This document shows positions 32,856 through 46,011 of a stretch of DNA of 64,000 nt, in pieces. The notes under the pieces are model-generated. The model worked only from the letters and a program-made list of their open reading frames with translations, was not told the DNA's origin and did not search any database. The translations under genes and the position numbers were made by a program. Source of the DNA: Lenzites betulinus (taxonomy: Eukaryota; Basidiomycota; Agaricomycetes; Polyporales; Polyporaceae); assembly GCA_022264855.1 (NCBI GenBank), contig JABYQU010000028.1:124001-188000 (forward strand), given 5' to 3'. Within the stretch, counting starts at the first letter, position 1. Each line of letters starts with the position of its first letter.

Positions 32856-35800
32856 TCAGCCGGCCATCCCTCCATAGAACTTGTTGTACTCGTTCCACAT
32901 GTCTGCCCCAGGCGCCGCTCCGCCGGGGTCTCCTTGATGGGGCCATCCCTGGATGTGCGGCGGCGCGTGTATCGGCGCGTGTCCGTGCGGCCCCGGCGGG
33001 GGCGGGGGCTGGGACGGGCCGTACTCGTGTCGCCCCTGTTCCGCCATATGCGGGTGCGGGTGTGGATGCGGGTGCGACGGGTGCGCGTAGGAGGGATGGT
33101 GGGACCTGTCCTGCTGCGGCATATAGTGCTGCTGCTGCTGGTGTTGTTGCTGGTGCTGCTCGTGAACGAGCGGCATGGTCGTCATCGCAGGCGCAATACC
33201 CCCACCCGGGACCGCTGGATCAAGCGGCCCCGGTGGGCCCATGTTCATCGGCATTGTGCCGTCGTACGGCCCGGCTGGCGAAGGGTACGACATGTAGTAC
33301 CCTTGTTGCCCGCTTGGCGGCGGCGGCGGGTACGCGGACGAGCTCGGTTGCGCATACCGGCTCTGCTGAGGCTGCTGCTGCTGTTGCTGTGGCTCATACA
33401 TCGCGGCGGACTGAGGCGAGTCGTAGCTGCTGTGGACGCTGTACCTCCGGTCGTCGACGATGCTGTCGTCGCCGCTGCTGTATTGCATGTTGTAATCCTC
33501 TTGCGGCTGCTGCTGCATCGACTCCTGCACCGCACTCGACGGGGCGGCAGAGGGTGGCGGCGGGTAGCTCTCGAACGGAGTAGACACCGCCGGCGACTCC
33601 GGGACGGAGACCGACGCGCGCGACGAGCCGCCCACCAACGTCGGCTGTATGGCCGTCGTCGTGAGCGGGGATGGAGGCGGGGGTGCCGCGCGCGAAGTCG
33701 GCGCAGGGGTCGCCCCCGCGGTAGTCGAGACCGACGCGGTGCGCGGCCGCCGCGGCGCAGGCTGCCCCGTCATGGGCCGGACCCGGAGCGGCCCGTCGTA
33801 CACCTTCTGCGCGCTGCGGTCCTTGCTCTTCTCCTTGTCCTTCGTCACCTTCTTGCCCTCCGCCTTCGACTTCGCCTCCGCGCCATTCACTGCGGGCTCC
33901 TTCGGTGGCGCGGGCGCCGGTCGCGAGGACGACGACGCCGCCGCCCCAGAGCCGGTGCCAGTGGCGCGGTGTCGTTCAGGCTTCGCCGAGCTGACGGACG
34001 CGCCGACGAACGGCAGCTGGAAGCCCGCCGACGCGAGGAGTGGCTCGGGCTCGACCTCTGCGTGCTTCCTCTTCGTGCCTGCCGATGCACCGCCCGCCGG
34101 GCTGTCCCCACCACGCGCGAGTTCCGCTTTACGTTTCAGCGCTTCGACGATGCGCACGGCCTCGCTGCTGCTCCTGTCGCTGCGCGCGCCCTCGACGCCC
34201 TGGCGAACGGGAGCGAGCGTCTTGAGGACGTCAAGCGCGCACACGACGCTCTTCATGCCCTCGTTCGCAAGGATGCTGCTGGGCTCCTGGATGACGGCGT
34301 GGGCGCACACGACGGCCGCGTCGAACAGCGTCCGCCCAAAGTCGTAGAAGTCAAACACGGCAGGCCGCGCGCGACCCCAGACGGAGTGCAGCATACGCGC
34401 GGCGTACACGATATTGTGCGCGGCGGTGATCGTGCCGAGCACGGCTTGGTGTGCGGGGCGGTTTGCAGCCACCGCGTCCTTGAGGAAGGGGAGATACAGC
34501 TTCATGACGACGCGGTGGGCGAGGATTGCCAGTTCGCATTTCTGCGCGAGGCGGAAGGGCGAACCAGTAGGCGCCGGGAGAGCCTTGGACATGTCTTGCG
34601 CGAGCTCAAGACGGAAGCCTGCGGGCAGCTCTTGGAGGAAGACGTTCACATCACCCTCAAAGGCACCGGCCGAGTCAATAGACTGATCGGCGTCCCCTTC
34701 GTTCAGAGGGTCTTTGAACGTCTGCTTCTTGACATTCTTGACGAGCTGCGCAAGTCTGGGTCGAGAGTCAGACTAGGTACCTAATAGGATGTATGTAAGC
34801 ATTACCTGCACTTCAGACTGAAATATGTTGACGACGTGTCGCTGTCCGCGCCCTCCGGAATAGGCAAAGAAGTGGACGAGGGCGTGAATTTCTCCTCATC
34901 GACGTCCGCCGGAAGCCGCGTTGTGTGCGTGTTATCCGCGATCAGCGGGGGGTGGCCCATGCAATCGGCAACGAAGCTGCCCAGAAGAGGTGAGCACGCA
35001 ACGCGCGAGACGTATCAGCAACTTACAGGTCGTAGTAGAACACGTCCCACCAGAGCCTTCTGCGCGTCTCCGCTTCGAAAAGGTTGTATGTCCCTGGGAA
35101 CTCGTCGGGGTCGATGGCCAGACCCATGAGACGAGCCACGTTAACCATTTTGCCGACCTGCACAACTGTGAGCGCAAATTAACACTGATCGCAAACAACA
35201 TCACTGACCAAAGGGAACACATTCTGCGCCACGCTCATCTGGCCCTCATGCAACATGAACAGCACCTGTAGGATCATCGAAATTACGGAATCGGGATCAT
35301 ACGCAGCGGTCTTTTCAGACAGCTGCAGTGCCTGTTCCGAGAGCGCAAACAACGTCGCCGACGCTCCCGCGGAGTCGGTCGGTGAAGGCGGCACCGCCGG
35401 CGGTGATGGATCCGAGTTTTCCGGCGGCTCGTCCCGGGCGACTAGGGCCCCCAACGCAAAGGCCGCGCTCGCTGCTGCGAAGAAGCTGAGCGTGGGTTTC
35501 GGCGCGTGTCGACTTGCACCACCTGAGCCCGGTGGGGGCCCGGACCCTCGACTTTGGTCCTTCTTGCTACTGCCGTTGGGCTTCGCCGAGGGGAAGAAGA
35601 TATCGCGCGCGAGCTCCGCCTTGCTCATGGGCCCGGCGTTGAGAGATACAGTACCGCCTTCGGCCCAAGCGAATATCGCGGCTATGCGCTGCTCGAAATT
35701 TGGGAGGTTGAAGCAGGGGTGGAGAAGCATCGTCTCCCGGAACGCTTTGAGATAACGGGAGCGCTCGGGTTCTGCGGGGAGGTAAGCGACTAGTGCTGCC

Positions 35801-36852
35801 GTGACTTGGGGCACAGCGGAAGGACCAGCGGAGGGTGGGGGTAGGAAGACGTCATATGGGGCAGGCGGATGTAATGTGCGCAGGCTGCTAGCGGGAGGGA
35901 TGACTTGGCTCGAGAATGAGGCAGAGGGAGGTATTGAGACAGCTGTCGGCTCGAGTTTGACGCTCACACCAGATGTAGAAGGCCGCATTAGACTAGAGTG
36001 AGGGTCTTGACGAGCGATCTTTGCCTCGCTGAAATCCTCCTCAAGTTCGTTGAGCCAGAGGCTGACAACATCCTCCATGTTGATGACAACCGAACTGCCA
36101 GAGGAGCCCTGAGCTAAGAGGGCCCGATCGTTACATGGCAGGCCAGCCACCAGACTCTGAGCAGAACGAGCGCGGGCCCTACTTGGACTGGCGACAGACG
36201 GCTGGCGAAGAGAGGGTAAGCCTGCCAGGGCAGCAGAGACGGTGGTGGACGGTGACGTCGACTGCAGTTGAGCAATGAATCGCTCGATCTCGATTATTCG
36301 GTTGTGAAGCGTTTGCACGTCCCTGGGTCAAGTGTAAACGATACTGGAGCCGGGACACGGATGGAAAACCACTTACACTTTCTCCGCCGCGGCTTGCGAG
36401 TAGACACAGCGCTGCACCGTATCGCGCTTAAGACACGAACTGCAGGGCGTACGGCGGTCGCATTTGAGTTTGAGCCGTTTGCACTGAGAGGAATGGGTCA
36501 GCATATGCCCCGAAAATCTCCGTTGGATTCGACGCAGTCAACATAGAAGGCATATCTCACCTCTGCGCACACCACTGTGATGCGGGAACGAATATGTCTA
36601 AGGGGCAATATTCAGATGTTGTGGTAGAGATACCGCAAGTGCGCGAAGACCGGGTACGCACGGTCCGTTGGAGCCCTTCTGGTGAGACGAGGACGGTTGG
36701 GCTGTGCCCGCACTACTTGAAGAGGGCTCGCAGCCGTGGTCATTGTGCATAGAGGAGGATGACGCTGCGGGCGCGTACGACATTGCAGACCCGGTCGGGG
36801 TGCTGGGATGGGTGACGGCGGAGTCAATGTCTAGACCAGGTGTCCCCTCCAT
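32856..36852 (-). CDS. Zn2Cys6 transcription factor (Fungal_trans domain)
   Basis: Seven exons (36852-36662, 36597-36561, 36483-36377, 36322-35209, 35157-35027, 34976-34806, 34755-32856) join in frame to 1216 residues. The binuclear cluster spans exons 2-3: CAECKRLKLKC, DRRTPCSSC and LKRDTVQRC, which fits C-x2-C-x6-C-x5-C-x2-C-x8-C. A short linker and a coiled coil (VQTLHNRIIEIERFIAQL) follow, then the Fungal_trans region with HPCFNLPNFEQRIAAIFAWA, MVNVARLMGLAIDPDEF and AETRRRLWWDVFYYDLFVAD. The C-terminal 450 residues are disordered: basic KSKAEGKKVTKDKEKSKD, then Gln-rich and His/Pro runs (HPHPHPHPH). The family binds CGG half-sites as dimers, and targets cannot be told from sequence. Two tiny introns inside the zinc-cluster exons make truncated predictions likely. 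Confidence 0.93.
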
Positions 36853-39800
36853 GGCGAGTCGGCCGTTCCACGAGCAGACAGAAGACGTGAAGACGAGCCA
36901 GCCAGAGAGGCCAGGAGCACAATGCGGGGGAAATGATGGAGGAGGAGGGAGGAGGAGGCTGGGCGGCGCGGGAAACGCGTCCAGCCATTGCTAGCCGATC
37001 TCATGAACCTGATCAGGACCCGCGTCACCGCCACCCTCGAGCCCGATCGTGCCATATAATTAGGACAGTCCCCGGGGTCTGTCGCAGTCCTCAGCCGCCT
37101 CCTTCTCCAGCGTCCACCCCCACCGCCGCCTTCTCCAGGCGGCCGTGTTTTGGTTCGATATCCACGCGAATTTATCACTGCACCTGCCTTCTGCTCCAGC
37201 GGGCCAGCGACCGACAGCGAGCCATCCAGCGTTCGGCACGACATTGATTGCACGGCACGTCTCCAGGAACTCAGCACCAGCGCACTTGCCCGCTTTGGGC
37301 AAATTTCACTGCGCCCGTCCCGGGACAAGGCAGCTTGAACTGACACACCCCATGTTGTGAGTGAGTCGATGGGGCCGAACTCTATCGGCCTGCGAGGTAT
37401 GTGGCCGTGTATGTCTGCTCATTTGCCGCAGTACTCCATCCACTCCTATATGTCAACAGGTGGACTCCAGTACCCTCAACGTACCCTATCGGTGGTCGCA
37501 TGTCGGGACGGAGGCGCATCATCAGCTGCTCGGATAGCGCCCCGTACTATCTTGCAGCCGGACCGATGCCGCCAGCGAGAAGTAGCGGATGACTGCGTAT
37601 GAAATACCGTAAGTCAGATCTGGGAAGAGGACCCGCGATCACCTGCCTATGACATGGACACCAGCGCAGATTGTGCTGCCGTATACGGGCGGATGCGCTG
37701 GATGTCTTCTGGCCGACAATGTGCGGGGGCTGCCACGCGGCTACTCGCCGCCCGCAGAAGGAGAGAGTCATCGGGCCGTCATGCACACATGTCTCTGCCC
37801 GGAATCCCCGCCACTCGATCTCACGTCTCCCCCAATGGTGGCGCCCGCTGGCTCCGTCCCGCCGTTCGAAGCTTCCCGCCTCCTCGCGCGCACACACGAC
37901 ATGGATCGCATGTCCGCGACGTCACCATCACCCGTACTTTCTCCGCGCGACGAAACGGTGCCTGTGATAGACTTTTGTCTTCCGTGGCCCGACGCATGGC
38001 AGCGCACCGTGCATCCGCTCGCAGCCTTCCCACCGCAAATACCCATCGCGCAGCGACCATGGGAAGAACGTGCACGGCGCGCGCGATAGACGCGTCTGGC
38101 CCGGCGGCATCTCTCCACAGGGCTCCTCATTCCCTTCTAGTCTGCTTCTCTTCCGCTCTCCCTCCTCGGCGCTCGACCCGGCCGCCTCCCGTTTCCCCAG
38201 CTCTTCCCCGCTCTTGACCCCCCTCTTCAGTAAACTCCGTCCGACCGAGGACATTGCCTAGGCACCCTGCCTGCGTCCTGTCGGCCTCCATCATCCAACA
38301 ATCATCCCGCCGCCGGCAGAGTGGCGAAACTGTTCCTTAAGCCCGGGCGCGCACCACAACCTAACGCAAGCTGTCATCCCCCCGATAGTTCACCGGAGCC
38401 TTGTTGTGCGAAACAACAAGGCATGTCGTCAGATGTCGTCTCGCCTGAGGCGGCGTACATTTTGACCCCCACGCGGTATGTCTTGTGTGCCTCCTATCCT
38501 ACTTGTGTCTTTCAGCTCCGTTTAGCCCGGGCATGTAGCGCACACGATATAGACTGGTGGGCTATCTCTTGCCGACCGGTGCCGATTGCTGCCGCCATGC
38601 CGTTTTCAACCCCAGCGTGCTAGTTTGAGCGTCAGCGCAATCTCAAACAGCACCGTTAGCCGCACGATTGCAGCCGCGAGCCAGGCCAGTAGTTACAGTC
38701 TAAGCACGCCACCGAAACTGCTAACCATCAGTGCGAAATTCCAAATTCCAATACCGCTTGGAGGAGTGCCGCAGTGGCATAGAGCGGTATATGCACATAC
38801 AACTGCTAATCCAGACACTGCAACATCCCCACCGCGAACGTTCTCAGACTCCGATTCCGAAGTACAAGACCCAAACGCACCATGCACTCGCGCCGCGTGC
38901 CCGAGGATTACCGATCACTGTGATGAGCCCCTCGCCGGCCATCATACGCACTTCCAACTCCGCGTGGCGGCCTCCCGCACCCGGTCCCCCTTCCTTCATG
39001 CGCCTCCGAGCGCGAGTTCGCTCTTCCTGCCTTCCTGCGCGGCACGTCTGGCTCGGTATCTAAACGATGACCCTGTGCATAACGACATCGCGAGCTCGGC
39101 TGCGACGAGGCGGACGCCGCGCTGCGCGTCGCTCCCACCGCGCCCACAGCTGGCGTCCAACCTTGTCCGACTGCCGTAACGTGTACCAGGGCGTGCGCGG
39201 GTGATCGTGCGCAATACCAATTGCGGACGGCCGCCCGGCGCAGCTGGTCCAGGTCGACCGTTGCGGCAACAATAGTCATCTGGCCATGGAACACGGAAAC
39301 GGGAAGGGGCATGATAGCGAGAGGACATGATACAGGCACTTCGTTGGGTCGTTTGTGCGTGTCGTGCTGCCCAGAGCGCGGCTGAATGATACTCGAACAC
39401 GAGGGGAGACTAAGGAGTGCGGGCCTTGATTGGGGACTGGACAACATCGTGCGTACCACGGTGACTTCAGGTGCAGTTTTCCGCCCAAGTTCGCAGTGAC
39501 GATAGCGCCTCAGCTCTGATGCAGATGCCCTTAGGGCCCTACGGTGACCAATGATCAGTGATAGGCTCTGTGCGTGGCTCCCGGGACACGGCCTCCAAGT
39601 GCGCAGCGCGCACGTACGTACGCATGTCATGTCCGTATCCGCCGTTCACGACTCTAACTCTCTCCAGCTGTTGCACTTTAGGCACTGACAGCCCATGCCG
39701 CCGGAACACCGCACGCCGCGCAGCCCGGGACCCCCACACAGTTACGGTGCTAGTGCCAACGACCATGATGTACCTGCGCCATGCTTTCGCACAATGGCGT

Positions 39801-41088
39801 CGAGCTGCCGCCGGGCCCTGTCCATATGGATGTCAACGGTGGCGATGGCGCTCGAAGTGGCAGTTGACGCAGAAAGTAGTTTTATTATGTGCTCCCACGC
39901 TGACCATGGGGCGCCGTGCAGTACACCGTCCAGACCAGCCAAAAGCGATGTCGATGCCCCACCAGCATGGCCCTGGAGCGCAAGCAGCAACTCGCGCCCA
40001 AATCAGGGGACTGTGGCAGGAGTCGGAAGCCCCCCAAGATGCGCACGCCCATCTATCGACGTCGCCGGACGTGGCACCTTCTCGAGATCGTGATAGATTC
40101 CGCTGCGCCCGGTTCTCAAGAGCCCGAGCCCGAACCCGGTGTCTTCATGGCGTCTGCACGCTTCGCGCCGCCTCATCACGCCGCATGCGCCGCGGCTTTT
40201 TCGGATGGCAACACTTGACGTGCTTCTCTCGAGCTTGAGTCTTGCGTCTTGACAGGGGCGTTGAATTGCGCGGCGACAGCGAGTGAGGAAGCCTTTCATT
40301 ACGCCCCGGCGCGGACAACAACGATATATATCGCAGCCGTCATTCCGTACCGGGAACGACGAAGATAGATTCAATATGGGATAGAACACTAGGCTCGTAA
40401 ACCAGCCTCTAGTTCAGTGAGGGAAGACAATCGTTCCCTTTTGAATAGAAGAACACCGGAATTCCGTACGTCATGGACTCAGGCGTGCCCTCGCGTCCGT
40501 CGCGAGGGCGGTACACTTTTTGACGTTACCCCACCTCCACGCGATCGAAGGTAACGTTGTAACGTTAACTCTCGTCTATCCCGGCAAGGAAACATTCATG
40601 GGACCTTCATGTGAGTGCGTTATGAAAATATTGACATCGTTGCAAATAGCCAGTAGACTGAGAGTGTGGATGGCGACACCCACTAGTAGCCTAGTAGCAC
40701 GTTGGGTCGAAATGAGTTTGGGGCGGAGGCCCGGATGCTATGGGTTGGAAAGTGCTGGGAGGGTCAGCCTCTCAGGAAGCTGGAACTTGGTACACCAATG
40801 ATGCCAGTCACTGTACTAGACAGAACAAACCAAAGTTCCTGCTGTACGGACAGAACGCAATTTGTTTCGCAACCCTTCGACTTCTTCAACGTTCAACACC
40901 ACATCTCCATAAGGACAGAGTCAACGCCACAATGTGTAATCGCACAACTCGCCGCGGGCTGTAGTGGTCAGACACCGACCCCTGTGAAATACACATGTCA
41001 AGAACGCTGGCTAGCACTGTGCCGCAAGTTCAACGCGTTAGATGGACGTTCGCGTCTCCTCCCACCACCTTGCACTTGAAGCGTCGAC
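36853..41088. other. 4.2-kb region without a convincing gene
   Basis: Positions 36853-37300 should be the promoter and 5' leader of the transcription factor and are CT-rich on its strand. The rest, especially 37.6-40.3 kb, is GC-rich with long overlapping ORFs in several frames (for example 38908-39630 minus and 39558-40238 plus). None has a recognisable motif, credible codon pattern or splice layout. Shadow ORFs of this type are expected in GC-rich DNA. A lineage-specific gene or a non-coding transcript remains possible. Confidence 0.45.
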
Positions 41089-42831
41089 ATGGACTTCACG
41101 AAGGACTTCGCACCCACGTTTCCTCCCCCCGAACCATACGAGTTCTCAACATGTCACCCCAGGGAACTCGTGCGAATAGAACCAGAAGTGTTCGCTTCAG
41201 GCGAACGCCCGAACCTACCCTCTCCGCCAAGGAAGTCCTTGCTCGACACGTGGTATACTCTAACCACCCATCTAATCCCCTGCGCATCTCCCAAGACGAC
41301 ACCTGACATCCCCCTTCCTGAACCGCCTAAATGGTCTCCAAACAAGGAGGAGTACAAGGCGTCGGTGAAGAAGGTAGCGGATGCGATACTTTCCGTCAAG
41401 GAGGCACAATGGCGCGGGGAGCTGGACCACCTTCCGCTCGGACGCAAGGAGATGTGGAACTGCCTGAATCGTTATCTTAGGAAGCCCTCGTCGGGAGATG
41501 GTAATACGGCAGCCAACGGGATCACCCTATTCTTCGCTCACGCGAATGGTTTCCCCAAGGAGGTGAGGCTATGCTCGTGTACTGCTAGCGACATGAGCAG
41601 ATATCAACGTCACTCTAGATATGGGAGCCTGTGTTGCAACGCCTTCTCGAAACATACGAGAGAGAAGCCAAGTACACCGTTTGTGAGATATGGCTGTGGG
41701 AGGCCAGGAATCACGGAGACGCCGCCTTGCTCAACTGCGGTCAGCTGGATGGCATATGTAGGGTATCAACTGTTTCTTCAAGCTTTACTCATACTGACAA
41801 GCCTACGTTCGTCTTAGACGACTGGCGAGACAATACCCGAGATATTCTTAACTTCCTCTGGCATTACCTGCCGTCCTCAGCGGCGCCCACTATCCTCCCA
41901 ACCCATCTCGACCGCCTCCCTGATGCCGAAGCGGACGCTCGCCGCGTAAACGGACTGCAAGGCCGCAATATGGTCTGTGTCGCCCACTCTTTCGGAGGTT
42001 GTACCATGTAAGTACAGCCCCGTCTTACATCCGTTTCGCTAAAATGACCGGGCGCCTTCGTTGCTAGCGTTCGGGCTGCCATCGCCCACCCCATCCTGTT
42101 CTCCCGCATCCTTCTGGTGGATGCGATGATCCTGCCCGTACCAGATGTGCCGACCTACAGCACTGAAGCAACACGTGGCTATGTCCTGGGCGCCGTACAG
42201 CGCCGGGATGGCTGGTCATCTCGGTACGTCTACCCCGGCATGCCCCCTACTTGTGTTATGAATACTGAAACCATGTGTGCGAAGCGCCGGCGCGCTAGAA
42301 CAGTTCTCCTCGTCCCCATTCTTCAAAGCCTGGGATCCGGCAATGCTCGACATCTACATGGAATGTGGTCTCTATGCGACCTCGGACGGGCAAGTCAAGT
42401 TGAAGATGTCTGGACTCCATGAGGCTGTGTGCTTCGCGGAGAATCACTCGCCGTACGAGGTGTTCGAGCTTCTGCCCACGCTGGACGAGCGCATCGAGCT
42501 TCGCTGGCTTGTTGCCGGGAAACTCTCCCGAGAGTGAGTGTTTGGCGTGTTTCGACGAAGGTTACGCTGAGGGGGACGGGACTGATGCGAGACATGGTAC
42601 AGTGATCAAGAGAGGAGGAGGAAGACCGTGTGGAGGCGCCCCACGAACTCGTCGCATGTACGGATATTTTCCGCAGGACATCTGATCACACAGGAGGCCC
42701 CGGGCGAACTCGGTGAGTGGGCAGTTGGCTGTTCGAATACCTGTGGATGGTACTGATGAAATTGTGCAGCCAAAGAGTTGCATGATTTCTTGTCCAACAA
42801 AAACGGCGTACAGCAGAAGGCCTTGCTATAG
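41089..42831 (+). CDS. Alpha/beta hydrolase
   Basis: Seven exons (41089-41562, 41619-41757, 41818-42007, 42068-42223, 42285-42533, 42603-42712, 42770-42831) give 459 residues. After a 150-residue N-terminal lead, the fold opens with ITLFFAHANGFPKEIWEPVL, which includes the oxyanion HANGF motif. The nucleophile elbow is VAHSFGGC (G/A-x-S-x-G type, Ser in AHSFGG). The next strand is RILLVDAMILP, and the general-base His is probably in IFSAGHLITQEAPGEL near the C-terminus. The family includes fungal polyketide- or toxin-associated hydrolases and many orphan esterases. Substrate and localisation are not evident: there is no signal peptide, so a cytosolic location is likely. No biosynthetic neighbours suggest a cluster. 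Confidence 0.87.
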
Positions 42832-43691
42832 TATCATGCTGTATTATGCTGGCATGGCACAATAGTCCACAGATCACACAACAACATCGCTGTTGATTCT
42901 AGCTGGGGGACCCGTTCGGCGCGACTACACACAGGGTCGTGACGTAGTTCGCCCACCGCTAGCATCCGACTTGAGACTTTATTGGAAACCGTGATAAGTA
43001 CCGTATATTACAATGTCTTCTACACACTTCGGGCTGTCTCGCCGTGTTGCTTCCGTGGGTAGCCTCATGCGCAAGACTATATATCAAGATACTTACGATA
43101 CTTCACGCTTCACGTTTTATCTTGACAGGCACGTAGACATGCATGCGCATGCGCGTGCAATGCAATCACGGCGACTTCGAGCGTCCGCGACATGCGCAGC
43201 GGTCGGTCAGATCTGTGGATCTCATCAAGGCATATCAAGTACGACTGTCACTACTAGTCTGCTAGTGGGATGTCCGAGCCCCCGGCACCGGGACAGGCAA
43301 ACGCGAGTCGTCTTTGTCCTTGAGAATCCACCCGCTGCATGCACCTGGGAACGGCGATTTAGTGGGTTGCGTTAGAGTGCGCATCTGCGGATACTCCGGG
43401 CTGTCTGGTGTCAGTGTCCGCCAATGATGTGGGCGGCATATTGGATCTGAAGGAGTCCCTGGGATATAGCCTGATGGGCACTAGTCTTTCAAAACAGCAG
43501 ACTTATGCCTAGTTGGCATGCCTAGTTCTCCTGCGCTCACCATGGTATACGGGTAGCAATACAAATGGATACAGATTGTGAAGTCAACTTATTGTAAACA
43601 GCCTTGAAACGGTCAGTACAACTCTCAAACGTCGAACGTTAAACTTCGGAACGTCCTGTGACTCGCTGCCCATCGCGACATTCCAACCGAC
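42832..43691. other. Tail-to-tail spacer between hydrolase and permease
   Basis: These 860 bases contain an alternating purine-pyrimidine run, CATGCATGCGCATGCGCGTG, near 43138-43160. It is prone to left-handed DNA, but with no clear function. No gene is supported. Confidence 0.35.
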
Positions 43692-46011
43692 TCATCCCCG
43701 TCTACTGTACCGCACGAACGCACTCCCAATCACCCCCTCTCGCGTGAGAGTCCCCATCTCCGCGCCCGCACCCGCGTGCCGTCCCTCCTCCCTCCGCGCC
43801 CGATACCACACCTCCACCCCCCTCGCACACGCATACACCGGCACCGCGATGCCAAAGCCCACGAGCATGCCCAAGTCGCCCGTCCCGCGCTTTGCAAGTG
43901 GGCCGGTGTACCACACCTGCTGCATGCACGGCACGATGAGCGCGACGGCAGCGGCGAGCGCGCACAGCGCTGCGGCGCCGCTCGGCAGGTTCGGGTGCCG
44001 CGGGCGGTCCCAGGCGGCGGCGACGGCGTACGAGGCGGGGCTGTAGGAGCCGCGGCGGAAGAGGAAGTGCTCGGTGAGGACGATTGCGCAGAAGGGCGCG
44101 ATCCAGTACCCGATGAGTGCTGTAGTGGGGTGGTAAGTCAGACTACAGGGTACGCAGAGAAGGGAAGACAGGGAGAGCGGCCATACCAAGGATCTCCACG
44201 AATGTGTTGTAGAACTTGGCGGCGCCGACTATGGCGATCGGAATCAGACTGAGGCGCGATTTCAGCAGGGTCAGAACGTCGCCACACGGTAGAGATGAGA
44301 GCAGCGCTCACATGGCGGTGGACACCACAGCGATCACGAAGCGCGGGATGCGCGCGAACCTCCGGTGGATCGTCATGAAGCTCGTGCACACGGTGTACAT
44401 TGTGGGCGCGCACGCGCTGGGGGCGGTCAGGCTGAGGAGCACGAGGAGGAACTTGCCGAAGCCCTTGGTGGGCGTGAGGATCGCTGCGACCATCCCGCCG
44501 ACGTCGTTTCCGTCTCCCAGCCCTGTTTCCCATGCGGGGACGAAGAGCGCTGTGGCTGCGAAGGCCGCGCCGAGCATGTGCGCGGGCAACTGTGTCGGAC
44601 TTAGTTAGTTCTTCGTGGGGGGTTCGACGGCTTGGGAGACGCACGCTGGAGACAAAGAAGCCAAGGTAGGTGTAAGAGAAGACTCTCCATGCAGAGGCGT
44701 TCTTGTTGTGGTAGACGCCGTAGTCGGGTGTGAGGGTCGACCAGCTCAGGACGGAGGCGGCGAGAGACGACCCAAATGATGTAACCATCGCCGTCGTGAC
44801 GGGTTTGGGACCCAGTACCGATGCGTTCACGATTTGCTTGCCCCCGACGGCAAGCATCACGACGAACGCGATGATATTCGGGATCCAGATCAAGGTTTGG
44901 TACCTGTACGTTCAGTGTGAATTTCCTCATGCATGTTTGCCGGCAGTGATGTTTTGGGTAGGTACGCACCAATGCAGCACTTTGCAGCCACAGAAAGTGA
45001 TCTACAGCGTCGGTTAGTCTTACATTGAACAACTCACAGGTGAGAAACATGCTCACCAAAAGGGATATGCACGCAATTATGACGATCCCGACCGTAGCAC
45101 TCAGATGTTCAGACGCTTCGGCGAGCACCTGGCCACCAATGATGGTGTTCACGAGAAGGTATCCTTGCATTGAAAGCACGTTCAAGATGCTTGGGATGAT
45201 GGCCCCGTAGTACCTTGATAGATCAGGTCAGTAGCCCATACCAAGCTTTGAAACGCCATTATCCTAACCCCCAGGAGAATCGACTTTGCACCATGGCGCG
45301 CGTCCCGAGTTTGGGCCCAAATGTCGCGCTATTCACTGTCTTTAGCTAGCGTCAATAAGTACGCGAAAGGCACTCACAAGAAGGCCGGGAAAGCGCATGT
45401 TCTGCATGGGGATTATAATGCTCAATAAGCAGGTTCATATGAGGATGTCAATGGACGCACACGAGGTCAACGACTAGGATGACATAGAACGAATCACGGA
45501 TGCCGAGGTTGTAATATGCAGGACCAACGGTTCCCGCGCTGAGCCTGCAGGTCATCATTCAATGGATGTCAGTTGGACATGCCCAAGAGAGCCCCTGATA
45601 GGAAACGCTTGATAGTAACGCACGTTAAGATGTTCGCGTTTGCCGAGAACCAGACGAAGAAGAACTGATACAGACGCTTGTCTGTACGTTGATCAGCCGG
45701 TGTAGGATCAATTCTGTCCAATATCGCTGCTGGTGAGTAGCACGAATACTTGTGATGATAGCATTTACTGACCCGTTGACCTCGAACCCCCAGCGGGAGA
45801 ACTGCTCGGTGATACGATGCAGCACTCGCCCCACCTTCGACTTTGCGTCCTGTACGGCATTATCCTCCTCCCGCACAAGAACGACCTCGGGGTACTTCTC
45901 CGAGTCGCCCGAGTCCGTCAAGTCCGCCGTATGCACAGAGGGGAGATAAGACGGCGGCTCTTCCTTCTCTATCTCGAGCTGGACGTCCGAGTCTCCGTCG
46001 TATATCAACAT
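43692..46011 (-). CDS. Purine-cytosine permease (NCS1, Fcy2-type)
   Basis: A multi-exon gene starting MLIYDGDSDVQLEIEKEEPP (46011) and ending AFVRYSRRG (43692), about 540 residues. Conserved blocks appear in order: FFFVWFSANAN, GPKLGTRAMVQSRF, GYYGAIIPSILNVLSMQGYL, TVGIVIIACISLLVSMFG, LIWIPNIIAFVVML, DYGVYHNKNASAWRVFSYTY, FGKFLLVLLSLTAPSACAPT, and GYWIAPFCAIVLTEHFLFRR. These correspond to 12 membrane segments of the Fcy2/Fcy21 branch of NCS1, which moves cytosine, adenine, guanine or hypoxanthine with protons at the plasma membrane. The first intron joins at the acceptor before ATTGATCC near 45709, which keeps the frame. The N-terminal 75 residues are acidic and cytosolic, typical of regulated turnover. 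Substrate preference is not readable. Confidence 0.9.

Noticed and set aside
32802..34784. 660-codon plus-strand ORF over the Zn2Cys6 gene
   Set aside because: It is an Arg-rich antisense shadow of a well-supported protein-coding exon, kept open by GC-rich codon usage. It has no domain or splice support.
38908..39630. 240-codon minus-strand ORF in the GC-rich gap
   Set aside because: Residue mix is typical of random GC-rich sequence and there is no recognised motif. A large ORF on the other strand partly overlaps it.
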